From: Actinostola sp. cb2023
Lineage: Eukaryota > Cnidaria > Anthozoa > Actiniaria > Actinostolidae
Direction of reading: 5' to 3'
Length of the DNA stretch: 64,000 bases
Assembly (NCBI GenBank): GCA_033675265.1
Contig: JAUJYZ010000504.1
Coordinates: forward strand, 684,128-748,127
Below, one piece after another: positions 49,770-60,454 of this stretch (its first letter is position 1; the number at the start of each line of letters is the position of its first letter). Below the pieces are notes generated by a model. That model was not told where the DNA came from. It made no database searches and worked only from the letters and a program-made list of their open reading frames with translations. The translations under genes were made by a program, and so were the position numbers.

Positions 49770-52700
49770 TAAAGATTTGTTCAGATGCAAAGAGGATATA
49801 CAAGAAAAACGAAGGACAAGAAATCTGCTACATGTACTAAAAGGGCATTCTCTGAATTGATCTTTGATTTCATAATGTTTCTAAAGCAAACCTCTATATT
49901 TCCATTACTTCTACTGTTGAAGAACCTATGATCCTTATCAATGACAACACCTAAGATCTTGCTCTTCTGGATTTGTGAATATCTAGTACTGGGGGAAAAA
50001 AATCTGAATATTTAAAACTGGTCTTCTAAAAAAAATACAACCTGGAACACTACAATGTACACCAGTTTTGTGGAATATGTGACTGGGATTTTCAACTTAA
50101 TTTTTTTGAAATACAAAACAACAACACACTTTTTTTCAAAACTGTTTCTATTGTTTGTTACAAAGAAAATGCCAAAGTATAAAGGCAACATAGATCGGAG
50201 GAGTAAAATAAATGAAATGCTCCATCAGCCAGTTTTGGAGGAGAAAAAGGAAAAGAAAGCTACAGTATTCTACATGTACTAAAAGGGCATTCTCTGGATT
50301 AATCTTTGCTTTCATGATGTTTCTAAAGCAAACCTTTATATTTTCATCATTCCTTCTGCTGTTGAAGAACATACAATCCTTATCATTGATTGACAACAAC
50401 TAAGGTCCTAATCTCTTCTGGATCTGTGAATATCTACTTGGGAAATTCAACATGTTTCTGAATTATTTCAAAGCTGGTATTATAAAAAAACATAACTGAG
50501 AAAGTATGGATAATACAACCTGGAACACTACAATGTACATCATTTTTGTTGAATATGTGACTGGGATTTTCAACTTTATCTTTTGAAATACAACAATTCT
50601 TTTTTTAAACTGTTTCTACTGTTTGTAACAAAGATTGTAACAAAGAAAAAGTATGTGCAAAGTATCAAGGCAACATAGATCGGAGGAGTGAAATAAATGA
50701 AATGCTCCATCAAGCCATTTTTGAAGAAAAGCAAAAGAAAGCTATGCTACATGTTCTAAAAGGGCATTCTCTGGATTAATCTTTGCTTACATGATGTTTC
50801 TAAAGCAAACCTCTATATTTCCATTACTTCTACTGTTGAAGAACATACGATCCTTATCAATGACGACAACTAAGGTCCTAATCTCTTCTGGATCTGTGAA
50901 TATCTACTTGGGAAATTCAACATGTTTCTGAATTAATTCAAAGCTGGTATTATAAAAAAACATAACTGAGAAAGTATGGCTAATACAACCTGGAACACTA
51001 CAATGTACATCATTTTTGTTGAATATGTGACTGGGATGTTCAACTTAATTTTTTTTGAAATACAACAACAAGACTTTTTCAAAACTGTTTCTACTGTTTG
51101 TAACAAAGCAAGAGTATGTGCAAAGTATCAGGGCAACATAGATCGGAGGAGTGAAATAAATGAAATGCTCCATCAAGCCATTTTTGAGGAAAAGCAAAAG
51201 AAAGCTATGCTACATGTTCTAAAAGGGCATTCTCTGGATTAATCTTTGCTTCAAATTTCTTTTATGAAATGCAAAACAACAAGACTTTTTCAAAACTGTT
51301 TCTACTGTTTGTAACAAAGCAAGAGTATGTGCAAAGTATCAGGGCAACATAGATCGGAGGAGTGAAATAAATGAAATGCTCCATCAAGCCATTTTTGAGG
51401 AAAAGCAAAAGAAAGCTATGCTACATGTTCTAAAAGGGCATTCTCTGGATTAATCTTTGCTTCAAATTTCTTTTATGAAATGCAAAACAACAAGACTTTT
51501 TCAAAACTGTTTCTACTTTTTGTAACAAAGAAAAAGTATGTGCAAAGTATCAAGGCAACATAGATCGAAGGAGTGAAATAAATGAAATGCTCCATCAAGC
51601 CATTTTTGAGGAAAAGCAAAAGAAAGCTATGCTACATGTTCTAAAAGGGCATTCTCTGGATTAATCTTTGCTTCAAATTTCTTTTATGATATGCAAAACA
51701 ACAAGACTTTTTCAAAACTGTTTCTATTGTTTGTAACAAAGAAAAAGTATGTGCAAAGTATCAAGGCAACATAGATCGGAGGAGTGAAATAAATGAAATG
51801 CTCCATCAAGCCATTTTTGAGGAAAAGCAAAAGAAAGCTATGCTACATGTTCTAAAAGGGCATTCTCTGGATTAATCTTTGCTTTCATAATGTTTCTAAA
51901 GCAAACCTCTATTTCCACTACTTCTACTGTTGAAGAAGATATGATCCTTATTAATGACGACAACTAAGACCCTATTCTCTTCTGGATCTGTGAATATCTA
52001 CTTGAAAACAAATACATGTTTCTGACCATTCAAAGCTGGTATTATAAAAAACATAACCGAGAAAGTATGGGTAATACAATCTGGAACACTACAATGTACA
52101 TCAGTTTTGTGGAATATGTGACTGGGATTTTCAACTTTATTTTTTTGAAATACAACAACAAGACTTTTTCAAGACTGTTTCTACTGTTTGTAACAAAGAA
52201 AAAGTATGTGCAAAGTATCAAGGCAACATAGATCGGAGGAGTGAAATAAATGAAATGCTCCATCAAGCCATTTTTGAGGAAAAGCAAAAGAAAGCTATGC
52301 TACATGTTCTAAAAGGGCATTCTCTGGATTAATCTTTGCTTCAAATTTCTTTTATGAAATGCAAAACAACAAGACTTTTTCAAATCTGTTTCTACTGTTT
52401 GTAACAAAGAAAAAGTATGTGCAAAGTATCAAGGCAACATAGATCGAAGGAGTGAAATAAATGAAATGCTCCATCAAGCCATTTTTGAGGGAAAGCAAAA
52501 GAAAGCTATGCTACATGTTCTAATAGGGCATTCTCTGGATTAATCTTTGCTTTCATAATGTTTCTAAAGCAAACCTCTATATTTCCATTACTTCTACTGT
52601 TGAAGAACATACATGTATGATCCTTTTCATTGACAACAACTAAGATCCTAATCTCTTCTGGATCTGTGAATATCTACTTGAAAACAAATACATGTTTCTG

Positions 52701-53573
52701 ACCATTCAAAGCTGGTATAAAAAACATAACCGAGAAAGTATGGGTAATACAATCTGGAACACTACAATGTACATCAGTTTTGTGGAATATGTGACTGGGA
52801 TTTTCAACTTTATTTTTTTGAAATACAACAACAAGACTTTTTCAAAACTGTTTCTACTGTTTGTAACAAAGAAAAAGTATGTGGAAAGTATCAGGGCAAC
52901 ATAGATTGGAAGAGTGAAATAAATGAAATGCTCCATCAAGCCATTTTTGAGGAAAAGCAAAAGAAAGCTATGCTACATGTTCTAAAAGGGCATTCTCTGG
53001 ATTAATCTTTGCTTCAAATTTCTTTTATGAAATGCAAACAACAAGACTTTTTCAAAACTGTTTCTACTTTTTGTAACAAAGAAAAAGTATGTGCAAAGTA
53101 TCAAGGCAACATAGATCGAAGGAGTGAAATAAATGAAATGCTCCATCAAGCCATTTTTGAGGAAAAGCAAAAGAAAGCTATGCTACATGTTCTAAAAGGG
53201 CATTCTCTGGATTAATCTTTGCTTCAAATTTCTTTTATGATATGCAAAACAACAAGACTTTTTCAAAACTGTTTCTACTGTTTGTAACAAAGAAAAAGTA
53301 TGTGCAAAGTATCAGGGCAACATAGATTGGAAGAGTGAAATAAATGAAATGCTCCATCAAGCCATTTTTGAGGAAAAGCAAAAGAAAGCTATGCTACATG
53401 TTCTAAAAGGGCATTCTCTGGATTAATCTTTGCTTCAAATTTCTTTTATGAAATGCAAAACAACAAGACTTTTTCAAAACTGTTTCTACTTTTTGTAACA
53501 AAGAAAAAGTATGTGCAAAGTATCAGGGCAACATAGATCGGAGGAGTGAAATAAATGAAATGCTCCATCAACC
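49770..53573 (+). repeat. 3.8-kb tandem array repeating a conserved ~45-codon open frame, about 12 copies
   Basis: Short (~205-bp) and long (~470-480-bp) units are mixed. Every full copy carries a frame beginning after 'tttgtaacaaag' and ending KGHSLD-stop (core GNIDRRSEINEMLHQAIF, then EEKQKKAMLHVL). Copies sit near 50165, 50645, 51105, 51315, 51525, 51735, 52190, 52405, 52870, 53080, 53290 and 53500 (truncated). The T-rich tract plus AAAG before each frame looks like a 3' splice site. The first copy is divergent (GNIDRRSKINEMLHQPV). It could be a terminal-exon array or simply a satellite that captured an exon. No homology recognised. Confidence 0.8.
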
Positions 53574-55682
53574 CCTCCATGTTTTGAACACAAAGATGAA
53601 CAATAAAACTTTAAAAACTGTTCACACTTAACTTTTTGTAACACCATGACTGGTGGTCATAATCCATATTTTAACCAATTTCTGACACCACGAAGTGTCC
53701 AAAAACGTAACGAAAAACCTCTTGGTTATTTTCAATGGTACATTATTCCCACTTGGATTATTACTGATGATGCAAGATAATTGAGCTAAAATTTCACAAG
53801 AAATATGACAAGACTTCAGGGCAACAAAGTTTTAAGGGTTGAATGACATCAATAACCCATTAATCCTCTTTTTATGGCAGACAAATTTAATAACAGTACC
53901 CACAGCAGGCAAACATTAGGAGAAAGGGCCTGCCATGGCACAGCTGAAATACTGGAACTCATTGAGGACATGTAGCTTTCTGTCTTTCTCTGTGGAATTT
54001 GCTATATAAATGTTTGCCAGGGCTGTAACAAGTTACTTTTCTGAAATTGCTAACTGGATTTTTGCATTATGCTTAACAACAAATAATATTTGTAACACCA
54101 TGAACGTTAATTGTTGACAGTTTTAAAGTCCATGTTAAACAATTTCCGACACTTATTGATGAGGAAACCATTCACCATTTCACTGATCAGTTATCAGGGG
54201 CAATAATTTCAGGTATTCATTTTTCCAATCAGTGCATTTTCAATGCAAGTTACTAATAATTCAAGATGATAACACTAACGAAATTTGGGAGAGAGCAAAC
54301 AGTCCAGCTATGGGGGCTATGATTTTGAATATCAAACAGAATATAAATTTTATTTTGGAGATGGTGTAATGTAATGAAGCAAAGGGGAAAAACTTTTCAC
54401 ATCCTTTTTATTTGAACCACTACAGTAATTTTACATTTTTATCTTGGGGGCATATTTGTTCTTCATATTTTGCAGTGGAGTTGGTCTAGGATTGTGCAGA
54501 GAGATGTTTTTGCCCTTGCAGGTGCCACTTTAACCAGAATTATTGTTGTTGAGAATCTTTAGTAACCTTAATTTCTCTTCTACCCACTGGTATACAATGC
54601 ATGCAATGATGCTTTACATTATTCCTAAAATGATAGTGAAACTTCAAGGGCAATCTTCAAACTCCTATTTATCACAGTGTTTTTCCTAACCAACTGTTGA
54701 GAAGTATAAACATCCACAATAAACCTTTAAAGTCTTTCAAATGATTTCAAAATATTTTCAAATGTTTTTTTTTGGCTTGATATTGCAATCTGCAAAATTA
54801 CAGTTTTCGGGCAAGAATATACATGCAGATAAAGACAGTTGCTCTGGAAATAAAACTCATGTTCTGCAGAAGGTAACACTGCATAGGCTACCAAGAAGGA
54901 TTTCAGCAGTGATGAAGACTTGAGCAAAGAAGAAAATGCATCTGCTACAAAGAAGTTTGCAGCCTGTTATAGTGAACACTTGATTGTTGTTTGTTTCTTA
55001 CTGCATCTACTGTAATCCTCTTTAGGGACAGATTTTTGTATTCAAGCACCTTTGAGTTATTACAGAAGAAGCAGTGCAAGTATACATGTACACAGTCTTC
55101 GGAATGATTTGAAAACGTTTTAACAATTTTATCTTGATATTACAATAAAGAAAATTACAGTTTTTGAGAAAGATTATTGGGAAATACTTAAGCTCGGACT
55201 AAAACTTAAGTTGTAAAGAAGGCAACATCTCGAGAGCATAGGCTACAAAGGCTACCAAGGAGGAGTCATGTTAATACTCAAGCTTAGAAAAAAAGAAAAA
55301 ACATGTGCTACAAAGAGGTTTGCAGTGTTAGAAGTGTTTGTTTCTTACTCCATCTACATGTAATCCTTTAAAGTTTTATAATTGAAACAGTTTCAAGTTA
55401 TTGCAGATGGACAACTTGACTTGTGTATAGAGGGTTATTCTGGCCACTACGTGTCTGGGTTGTTGTCTGCTAGGCAAGCCTTGTTATCTAACTCAGACAT
55501 GGAAGAGAATTATTTCCATTCTCTTTGGAAGAAAAAAAGGAACCAGAGCATGAACATGAATAACACAATTGTTTTTGAAACATAACATTTCTGGGTTTGC
55601 ATAAAGGTTTTGAATTTCAAACTTATATTTTCAAGCTATGGGTTTACTGAGTAATAAATTGGATACTTGTATTTGGCAATCT
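53574..55682. other. No gene supported; diverged ~350-bp tandem duplication
   Basis: 54720-55010 and 55095-55375 are related (shared 'aaattacagttttcgg'/'aaattacagtttttga', 'cataggctac', 'gtttgtttcttact'). Short frames at 54741-54923 and 55382-55585 have no splice or domain support. Confidence 0.45.
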
Positions 55683-55960
55683 ACAATCCTGGACAAAAGA
55701 GCTGTTACATGTCCAATGTATTGAACAAAATTTTAGATTTTTTTTTTTTATTCCGTTCTATTGACCCTCTACCCCCCCCCCTCCCCCTAATCAATGTTGT
55801 CTCCAAGACCCCCTCTTGCAACAAAAAGTGTAACACCAACATTGTGAGGGGGAGGGGGGGGGGGGGTGAAAACATCGCAATTACAAAACTTTATCTGTAA
55901 AAGTTAACGTACGTGAATAATTTTGCATACGTAACAGCAGGTTTTGTCCAGGATTGTCTG
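55683..55960. repeat. Inverted 'acaatcctggacaaaa' pair at the left edge of the Rep-carrying element
   Basis: A forward copy at 55683-55722 (acaatcctggacaaaa, then gagctgttacatgtccaatg) faces an inverted copy at 55931-55958. The same forward motif sits at 59900-59938 on the right TIR. Between the pair lie C-rich (55770-55790) and G-rich (55845-55866) tracts that could pair. Confidence 0.7.
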
Positions 55961-56136
55961 TGAACCATGCTAGTTTTTCAAATTGCTTTGGGACATAATA
56001 AAGCTATTGTTTTTGTGATACAATTAGTTGCTACATGCAAGTGAAGATGTGTGATCTTCATAGGTCTGAAATTTGGTTGCTAGGCAACCATATTATTAAT
56101 TAATGACATCATAATGAGTGGAAATTTGAAATTTTA
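55921..56136. repeat. Left terminal inverted repeat
   Basis: Contains ttttgtccaggattgtctg, ctacatgcaagtgaag, cttcataggtct, ggttgctaggcaacca (a palindrome) and cataatgagtggaaat, all recurring in reverse complement at the right end. It ends about 20 bp before the open transposase frame. Confidence 0.88.
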
Positions 56137-56154
56137 ATTGCAAAATGGGACTGA

Positions 56155-57240
56155 AGAACTACTTATTTCCGGACAAAAAAAGCGTATCTTCGTCTGCTTT
56201 TGAAGCAAAGACAGTATGGAGTCCTTGAAATATCCAGAATTTTGAATATTTCGCGTCAAACAGTATACAGATATTCAAAGGAACACGTTGAAAGGGATAT
56301 ATATTCAAAAACTAACAGAAACAGAGGAGGACGTCCCAGGAAAATACGTGCTCGAGACGTACGACACATTCATCGGGCTGTGCGAACCCTGCGAATAGAA
56401 GAAGGTAATTTTACTTCGAAACGTGTGGGTGAAGTTGCTGGGATAGACCATCAAGTGGTGAGCAATCGAACAGTTAGAAGAGCTATGAACAGAGAGGGTT
56501 ATAAGTATTTGCAGGCTCGAAAGAAAGGCATATTGCTTCAAAGGGATCTCAAAAAGCGTTATAACTTTGCCAAGAATGTCAAGAGCAATTATTCACAGCA
56601 ATTATGGAACAATGACATAAATTTTTATTTGGATGGCGTCAGTTTTATTTATAAACGTAACCCCGCAGATCAGGCGAGGGCACCAAGAGGCCGAATCTGG
56701 CGCAAACCTTCGGAAGGTCTCGAAATGGGGTGTACAGCCAAAGGATCGAAGTCAGGAACTGGTGGAAAATTAGTGAAACTAATAGTGGCGATTTCGTATA
56801 GTAAAGGCGTTTTGGACTGTGAACAGTATGAAATCATGAATGGCGCATACTTTAAGAATTACGTGCAAAGAAAATTTCCTCTGTTATTTCAAAAGGCGGA
56901 CAAACCACATTCTAAATTGTGGCTACAGGATGGAGATCCTAGCCAGAATAGTGCTGCCGCAAGGGCTGAGTATGAAAGTTTGGGGGCTATGCTTTTCCCT
57001 ATTCCGCCTCGTAGTCCTGACCTCAACCCAATAGAGAACTGTTTTCACACTGTTCGAAAAGAACTAGAAAGGCAAGCATTACATAATGACATAACACAGG
57101 AGACTTATGAAGAATTTTCAAGACGTGTTTGTCATACAATCAATAACCTATCGATACAAAGCATTGACAATGTCATTGATACAATGAATCAAAGAATTAA
57201 TTTAATCATTGAACGTCAAGGAAGACGGATACGCTACTAA
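56155..57240 (+). CDS. Tc1/mariner DD34E transposase
   Basis: 346 residues from 56200, and the frame is open from 56155. The N-terminal half has two helix-turn-helix regions (LEISRILNISRQTVYRYS and SKRVGEVAGIDHQVVSNRTV) joined by an AT-hook-like GRPRK (45-49). Catalytic residues are D145 (YLDG), D244 (LQDGD) and E279 in SPDLNPIENCF, with exactly 34 residues between the last two, so DD34E. It cuts and pastes DNA at TA by binding the TIRs. Length matches intact family members. No ATG lies between the upstream stop at 56152 and residue 96; an ATG at 56144 opens a different frame, so a small indel or lost leader probably removed the start. The rest is uninterrupted, suggesting recent activity. 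Confidence 0.92.
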   Translation, partial: RTTYFRTKKAYLRLLLKQRQYGVLEISRILNISRQTVYRYSKEHVERDIYSKTNRNRGGRPRKIRARDVRHIHRAVRTLRIEEGNFTSKRVGEVAGIDHQVVSNRTVRRAMNREGYKYLQARKKGILLQRDLKKRYNFAKNVKSNYSQQLWNNDINFYLDGVSFIYKRNPADQARAPRGRIWRKPSEGLEMGCTAKGSKSGTGGKLVKLIVAISYSKGVLDCEQYEIMNGAYFKNYVQRKFPLLFQKADKPHSKLWLQDGDPSQNSAAARAEYESLGAMLFPIPPRSPDLNPIENCFHTVRKELERQALHNDITQETYEEFSRRVCHTINNLSIQSIDNVIDTMNQRINLIIERQGRRIRY

Positions 57241-57491
57241 AAATAACGTGATGTGCATATAAATTGTCCTTGTAAAACTGTATGTACGTACGTACATAGC
57301 TTATAATAAGAATTTTCCTTGTTACAATATCATTTACAAACTTTAATTATTGACCGTAATAGCTGATACCACAGGTATCTCCTGAATCTTAAATATAGGT
57401 AAAACAAAATTGCAATAAAATTGAGTGAAACATTACCAGATTACCTAGTACAAAGTGAACAGAACGATTGTGTTCATAAATGATTAAATGC

Positions 57492-57611
57492 TACCACGGG
57501 TTACCACGGGTTACCACGGAGTACCACGGAGTACCATGGAATGCATATAAAAGACAATGACAGTCATCATATTACTTATATTAATGTGGTTCTCCGTGGT
57601 ACTCCGTGCTT
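57492..57611. promoter_or_regulatory. Iteron-like array: five 10-bp direct repeats plus inverted copies
   Basis: taccacgggt twice, taccacggag twice and taccatggaa run head to tail at 57492-57541. Inverted copies ctccgtggta and ctccgtgctt lie at 57592-57611, so the region can form a stem of about 20 bp. The ~45-base spacer contains TATTAC at 57570-57575, the core of the circular ssDNA virus nicking site, but the full nonanucleotide does not match. Short direct repeats near a Rep gene commonly serve as Rep-binding sites; an origin role is inference. Confidence 0.5.
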
Positions 57612-57812
57612 CGAGAATTTGTATGCATATACAATGTTCGTACATGTTGTAAAAATGGTCAATATGACTGTATATTTCGATTACATGTTATTGGATGTAC
57701 ATTTTGAAGGAACATGTTATGAGTAACACTGCTAACTCGTAGAATGACCATTGTTAGTAAGACTACTTTGCGGGTAGCCTGAATTCAGTCCAGACGGCAG
57801 GGGGTCATCTGC

Positions 57813-59226
57813 TTACTTGCTGGGCTGTAAGATGAGATCGGCAAAACATCGTGGGCATGAAGGAACTATTCGCTGTCGTTGCTCCGGTATTTGAAAATTA
57901 AATGCAAAGATTCTCCAACGACAAGACATCATTTCGCTTTCTCTGTTGTCAATAGATCCTGATTTGATGTAAACCAGTGGGTATTTGCTTGTAGCAAATA
58001 TCGGGGTGTCTCGGATGAATGTAGCGTCTCGAGCAAAGTGAGTTTTAGGCGCTGGTAAATGGACCTCTTGACCCTCAAGCATAAGCAGTAAGTCATGCCA
58101 GGGAATAATTTTTTCTCGCTCCAACGAAAATCGTTCAGGAAAATACACTCCGCGTCTTCAGCGCCCACCCACGCAAAGGTACCGGATGCCGGATTGGTAA
58201 AGGTGTCGTAAATCTTGTTCAGTGGATTCAACAAGAATGTTTTCCCGCAGTTAGCTGCTCCAATTAACATTATGTTTCTGTACTTCCCTCTTCCTTTCTT
58301 CAGTAATTCCTTCACTGCTTCACTGAAAGTATTGCTAGCAATACAGTTATTGACAAATATTTCGTTAGCACACTCTAACCACTGTCCACGACAAGCAGTA
58401 ACACACGGGCTTCGTTGGGCATCTTGTAGAATTTGGATTCTGGATTTCGTCGCACGGTCTAACTTTGCTTTGGCATTATACATCTCCCATGATTTTTGAA
58501 TTAAATGAGGAATGGCAGTGGGTTGCTTGTTAAGAATAAACTCTGCTAGATCTGTTTTTCCTTCTTCACGCTGTTCTTGAGCCAAAGCCAATAGTTCAGT
58601 TTGACTAGTGATGTTCTTAGCGAGTATAATGTCTGACACTAATAAAGGTGTTAGGCGTTTCTTTTTCTTGGGGGTTTGTTTGTGGCTTCATTCGTTCCTT
58701 CTACATCTTCTACATCACTCTCTTCTAAAGACTGCTCCCGCAGTAATGCTCTTCGTTTACTAATCTTTGCTTTGCTCGCACTGTTGGTCCTGGGCTCACT
58801 TGTTAGATCTGGGTGATCGGGGCTTTCTTCGTACACTTCATCAGACTTGGTGACGTACTTCCACGCACTATAATAGTTGTGGTGTACACTGGAGAAGTGC
58901 ACACTTATATGGAAATGATTCCCTAGAAATCTTTTGACGGGCATCCATCTCTGCTTCTTTTCCAACTTTATTGCCATATGATAATGGTATCCCCCTCTTT
59001 CGTGTTCTTCTAAACTACAACACCATTGTTGGACGGAAGCGCTACTAGCCACGGAGAAAGAAAGCTGAACAGCATTAGCAAAATCTAATCTCCTGGGGAA
59101 TTTTTCTAAGTCGGCCTGACTGTAAGTTATGAGATAAACATATCTTGTATCGCGATTGTGCAACAATTCCGCTTCTTCCTGTTGTTCGTCTAAATTGATA
59201 CCACTAGTACCTGGCTGAGAATCCAT
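57813..59226 (-). pseudogene. Rep gene: HUH endonuclease plus SF3 helicase, broken by two frame changes
   Basis: Three consecutive minus-strand frames make one Rep-like gene. Frame 1 (58651-59226, 191 residues, ATG in good context) has rolling-circle motifs: YLITYS near 31-36, HYH at 81-83 (HUH metal site) and YVTK at 124-127 carrying the nicking tyrosine. Frame 2 (57929-58639, no ATG) has the helicase Walker A GAANCGKT and a Walker B-like CIFLNDF. Frame 3 (57813-58148) carries the downstream helicase part with a sensor-like PIFATSKYP. Frame 1 ends near a Lys/Arg-rich C-run; the second break follows Walker B at a run of six T. Order and motifs are those of circular single-stranded DNA virus Reps, which nick and unwind DNA for rolling-circle replication. 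As it stands the gene cannot make full-length protein without frameshifting or undetected splicing. Likely an endogenous viral-type gene; exact family not assigned. Confidence 0.88.
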
Positions 59227-59285
59227 TGGTATTGCTCAGCTCAGTAATGAATACTCGCATGCTATACTGCTATACTTTTCGACAT

Positions 59286-59311
59286 CATTGCGTGACATTT
59301 GTCACGCAATG
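59286..59311. repeat. 26-bp perfect hairpin upstream of Rep
   Basis: cattgcgtgaca and tgtcacgcaatg are perfect 12-bp arms around TT, 60 bp upstream of the Rep start codon. It could be a regulatory or origin hairpin. No nonanucleotide-like loop is present. Confidence 0.6.
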
Positions 59312-59710
59312 TTCTTTCCTGGGCGCAATAGCCCCAAATACGGTAGTACACATTCTGATTGACCAGTCAGTTAGTAACACTACTTTGTGGGCTCCCTGTG
59401 GTAATGTGATTACGTGAAATGCGGGATCTCTGTGGTGTGGTGCAAAGATGAAAGGACAAGATATACTGTTAAGAATATATCAAAACACTGCATATTTATA
59501 GCTTTCTCTAGTCTCCTATCGATACTTCGTGTTTCTAAGTAATGTGTCTATGATTTTACGTTAAATGCTTTGCCTCGATCCAATGTACATATGACATTGC
59601 GAGTGAAGCGAGCGTGTGACGAGCGACGAAGTCGCGAGTGTAATTTAAACTTATTGTAGAATAAATTGCGAGCTTTTTCTAACTTATTTCACATTTTATT
59701 GATTTTTTTT

Positions 59711-59938
59711 AATGAATTTCTAATTTCCACTCATTATGATGTCAATTCTTAATAATATGGTTGCCTAGCAACCACATTTTAGACCTATGAAGACTACACA
59801 TATTCACTTGCATGTAGCAATGAATTATATAACAAAAGGGCAAGCAATAGCTTTATTATTATGTCCAAAAGCAAATTTCAAAACGAGCATGATTCACAGA
59901 CAATCCTGGACAAAAGAGCTGTTACATGTCCAATGTAT
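59711..59938. repeat. Right terminal inverted repeat
   Basis: Reverse complement of the left TIR with scattered substitutions and small indels: atttccactcattatgat, tggttgcctagcaacca, agacctatgaag, cacttgcatgtag, cagacaatcctggacaaaa. Confidence 0.88.
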
Positions 59939-60040
59939 TTTTTCTGAATTTATATTTAACTTTCTATGTAAACATCCGTTTCTGGAAATTATGTGCATTT
60001 TTACAAAAAGCAAAATGTATAGATTTATGAAAAATGCTTA

Positions 60041-60310
60041 TAGCTAATTGCATAATCGTTGTCGGATTGAAAATCATGAAAACTATGACCAAAAGGAATT
60101 CTGGAAAATTAAAGCTCTCAAATAACACCGTCAAATGATCGACCTTTTTATCCAGACATGTAGGATCTTAGTTAAATAGCTCATATACCTTCAAAACTAC
60201 GAGAACATTGAATATATCTGCATGTAATGTGGCTCATGAACTGATTTCCCCATCCATCCTTGCGGTTTCAGCTTCTATGATTTTGAACCCAACGATTATG
60301 CAATTAGCTA
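60041..60310. mobile_element. ~270-bp MITE with 'tagctaattgcataatcgtt' ends
   Basis: tagctaattgcataatcgtt at 60041-60060 is repeated inverted at 60291-60310. It lies just outside the Rep-carrying element. Confidence 0.75.
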
Positions 60311-60454
60311 TATATGGACCACGCCTTCCATAATGGTATACATACTAAGAAACTGCTTCATGTGAAAATATGCTGAAGAACTGATCCAGGTCAGTAATCC
60401 GACCTAATACGATATAGACGGTGCAATGTGAAAATATATCCGTGAATTCGATTC

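Larger units (their letters stand above)
55921..59938. mobile_element. Composite Tc1/mariner-like element carrying a Rep gene
   Basis: Terminal inverted repeats at 55921-56136 and 59711-59938 (about 80-85% identical by eye) enclose a DD34E transposase gene on the plus strand and a broken HUH/SF3 Rep gene on the minus strand. In an ordinary Tc1 element the second TIR follows the transposase stop closely; here about 2.5 kb of extra DNA (57241-59710) intervenes. TIRs over 200 bp fit the IR/DR subgroup of Tc1 elements. Rep as cargo versus nested later insertion cannot be settled from one copy. Confidence 0.85.

Noticed and set aside
49770..53573. Similarity of the repeated frame to the ENY2/Sus1 helical protein
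   Set aside because: Only a loose pattern (I-N-x-x-L ... L) is shared; too weak to name.
57570..57575. TATTAC as a definite viral origin nonanucleotide
   Set aside because: Only the hexamer core matches; the flanking positions and a tight hairpin around it do not, so it is kept as a hint only.
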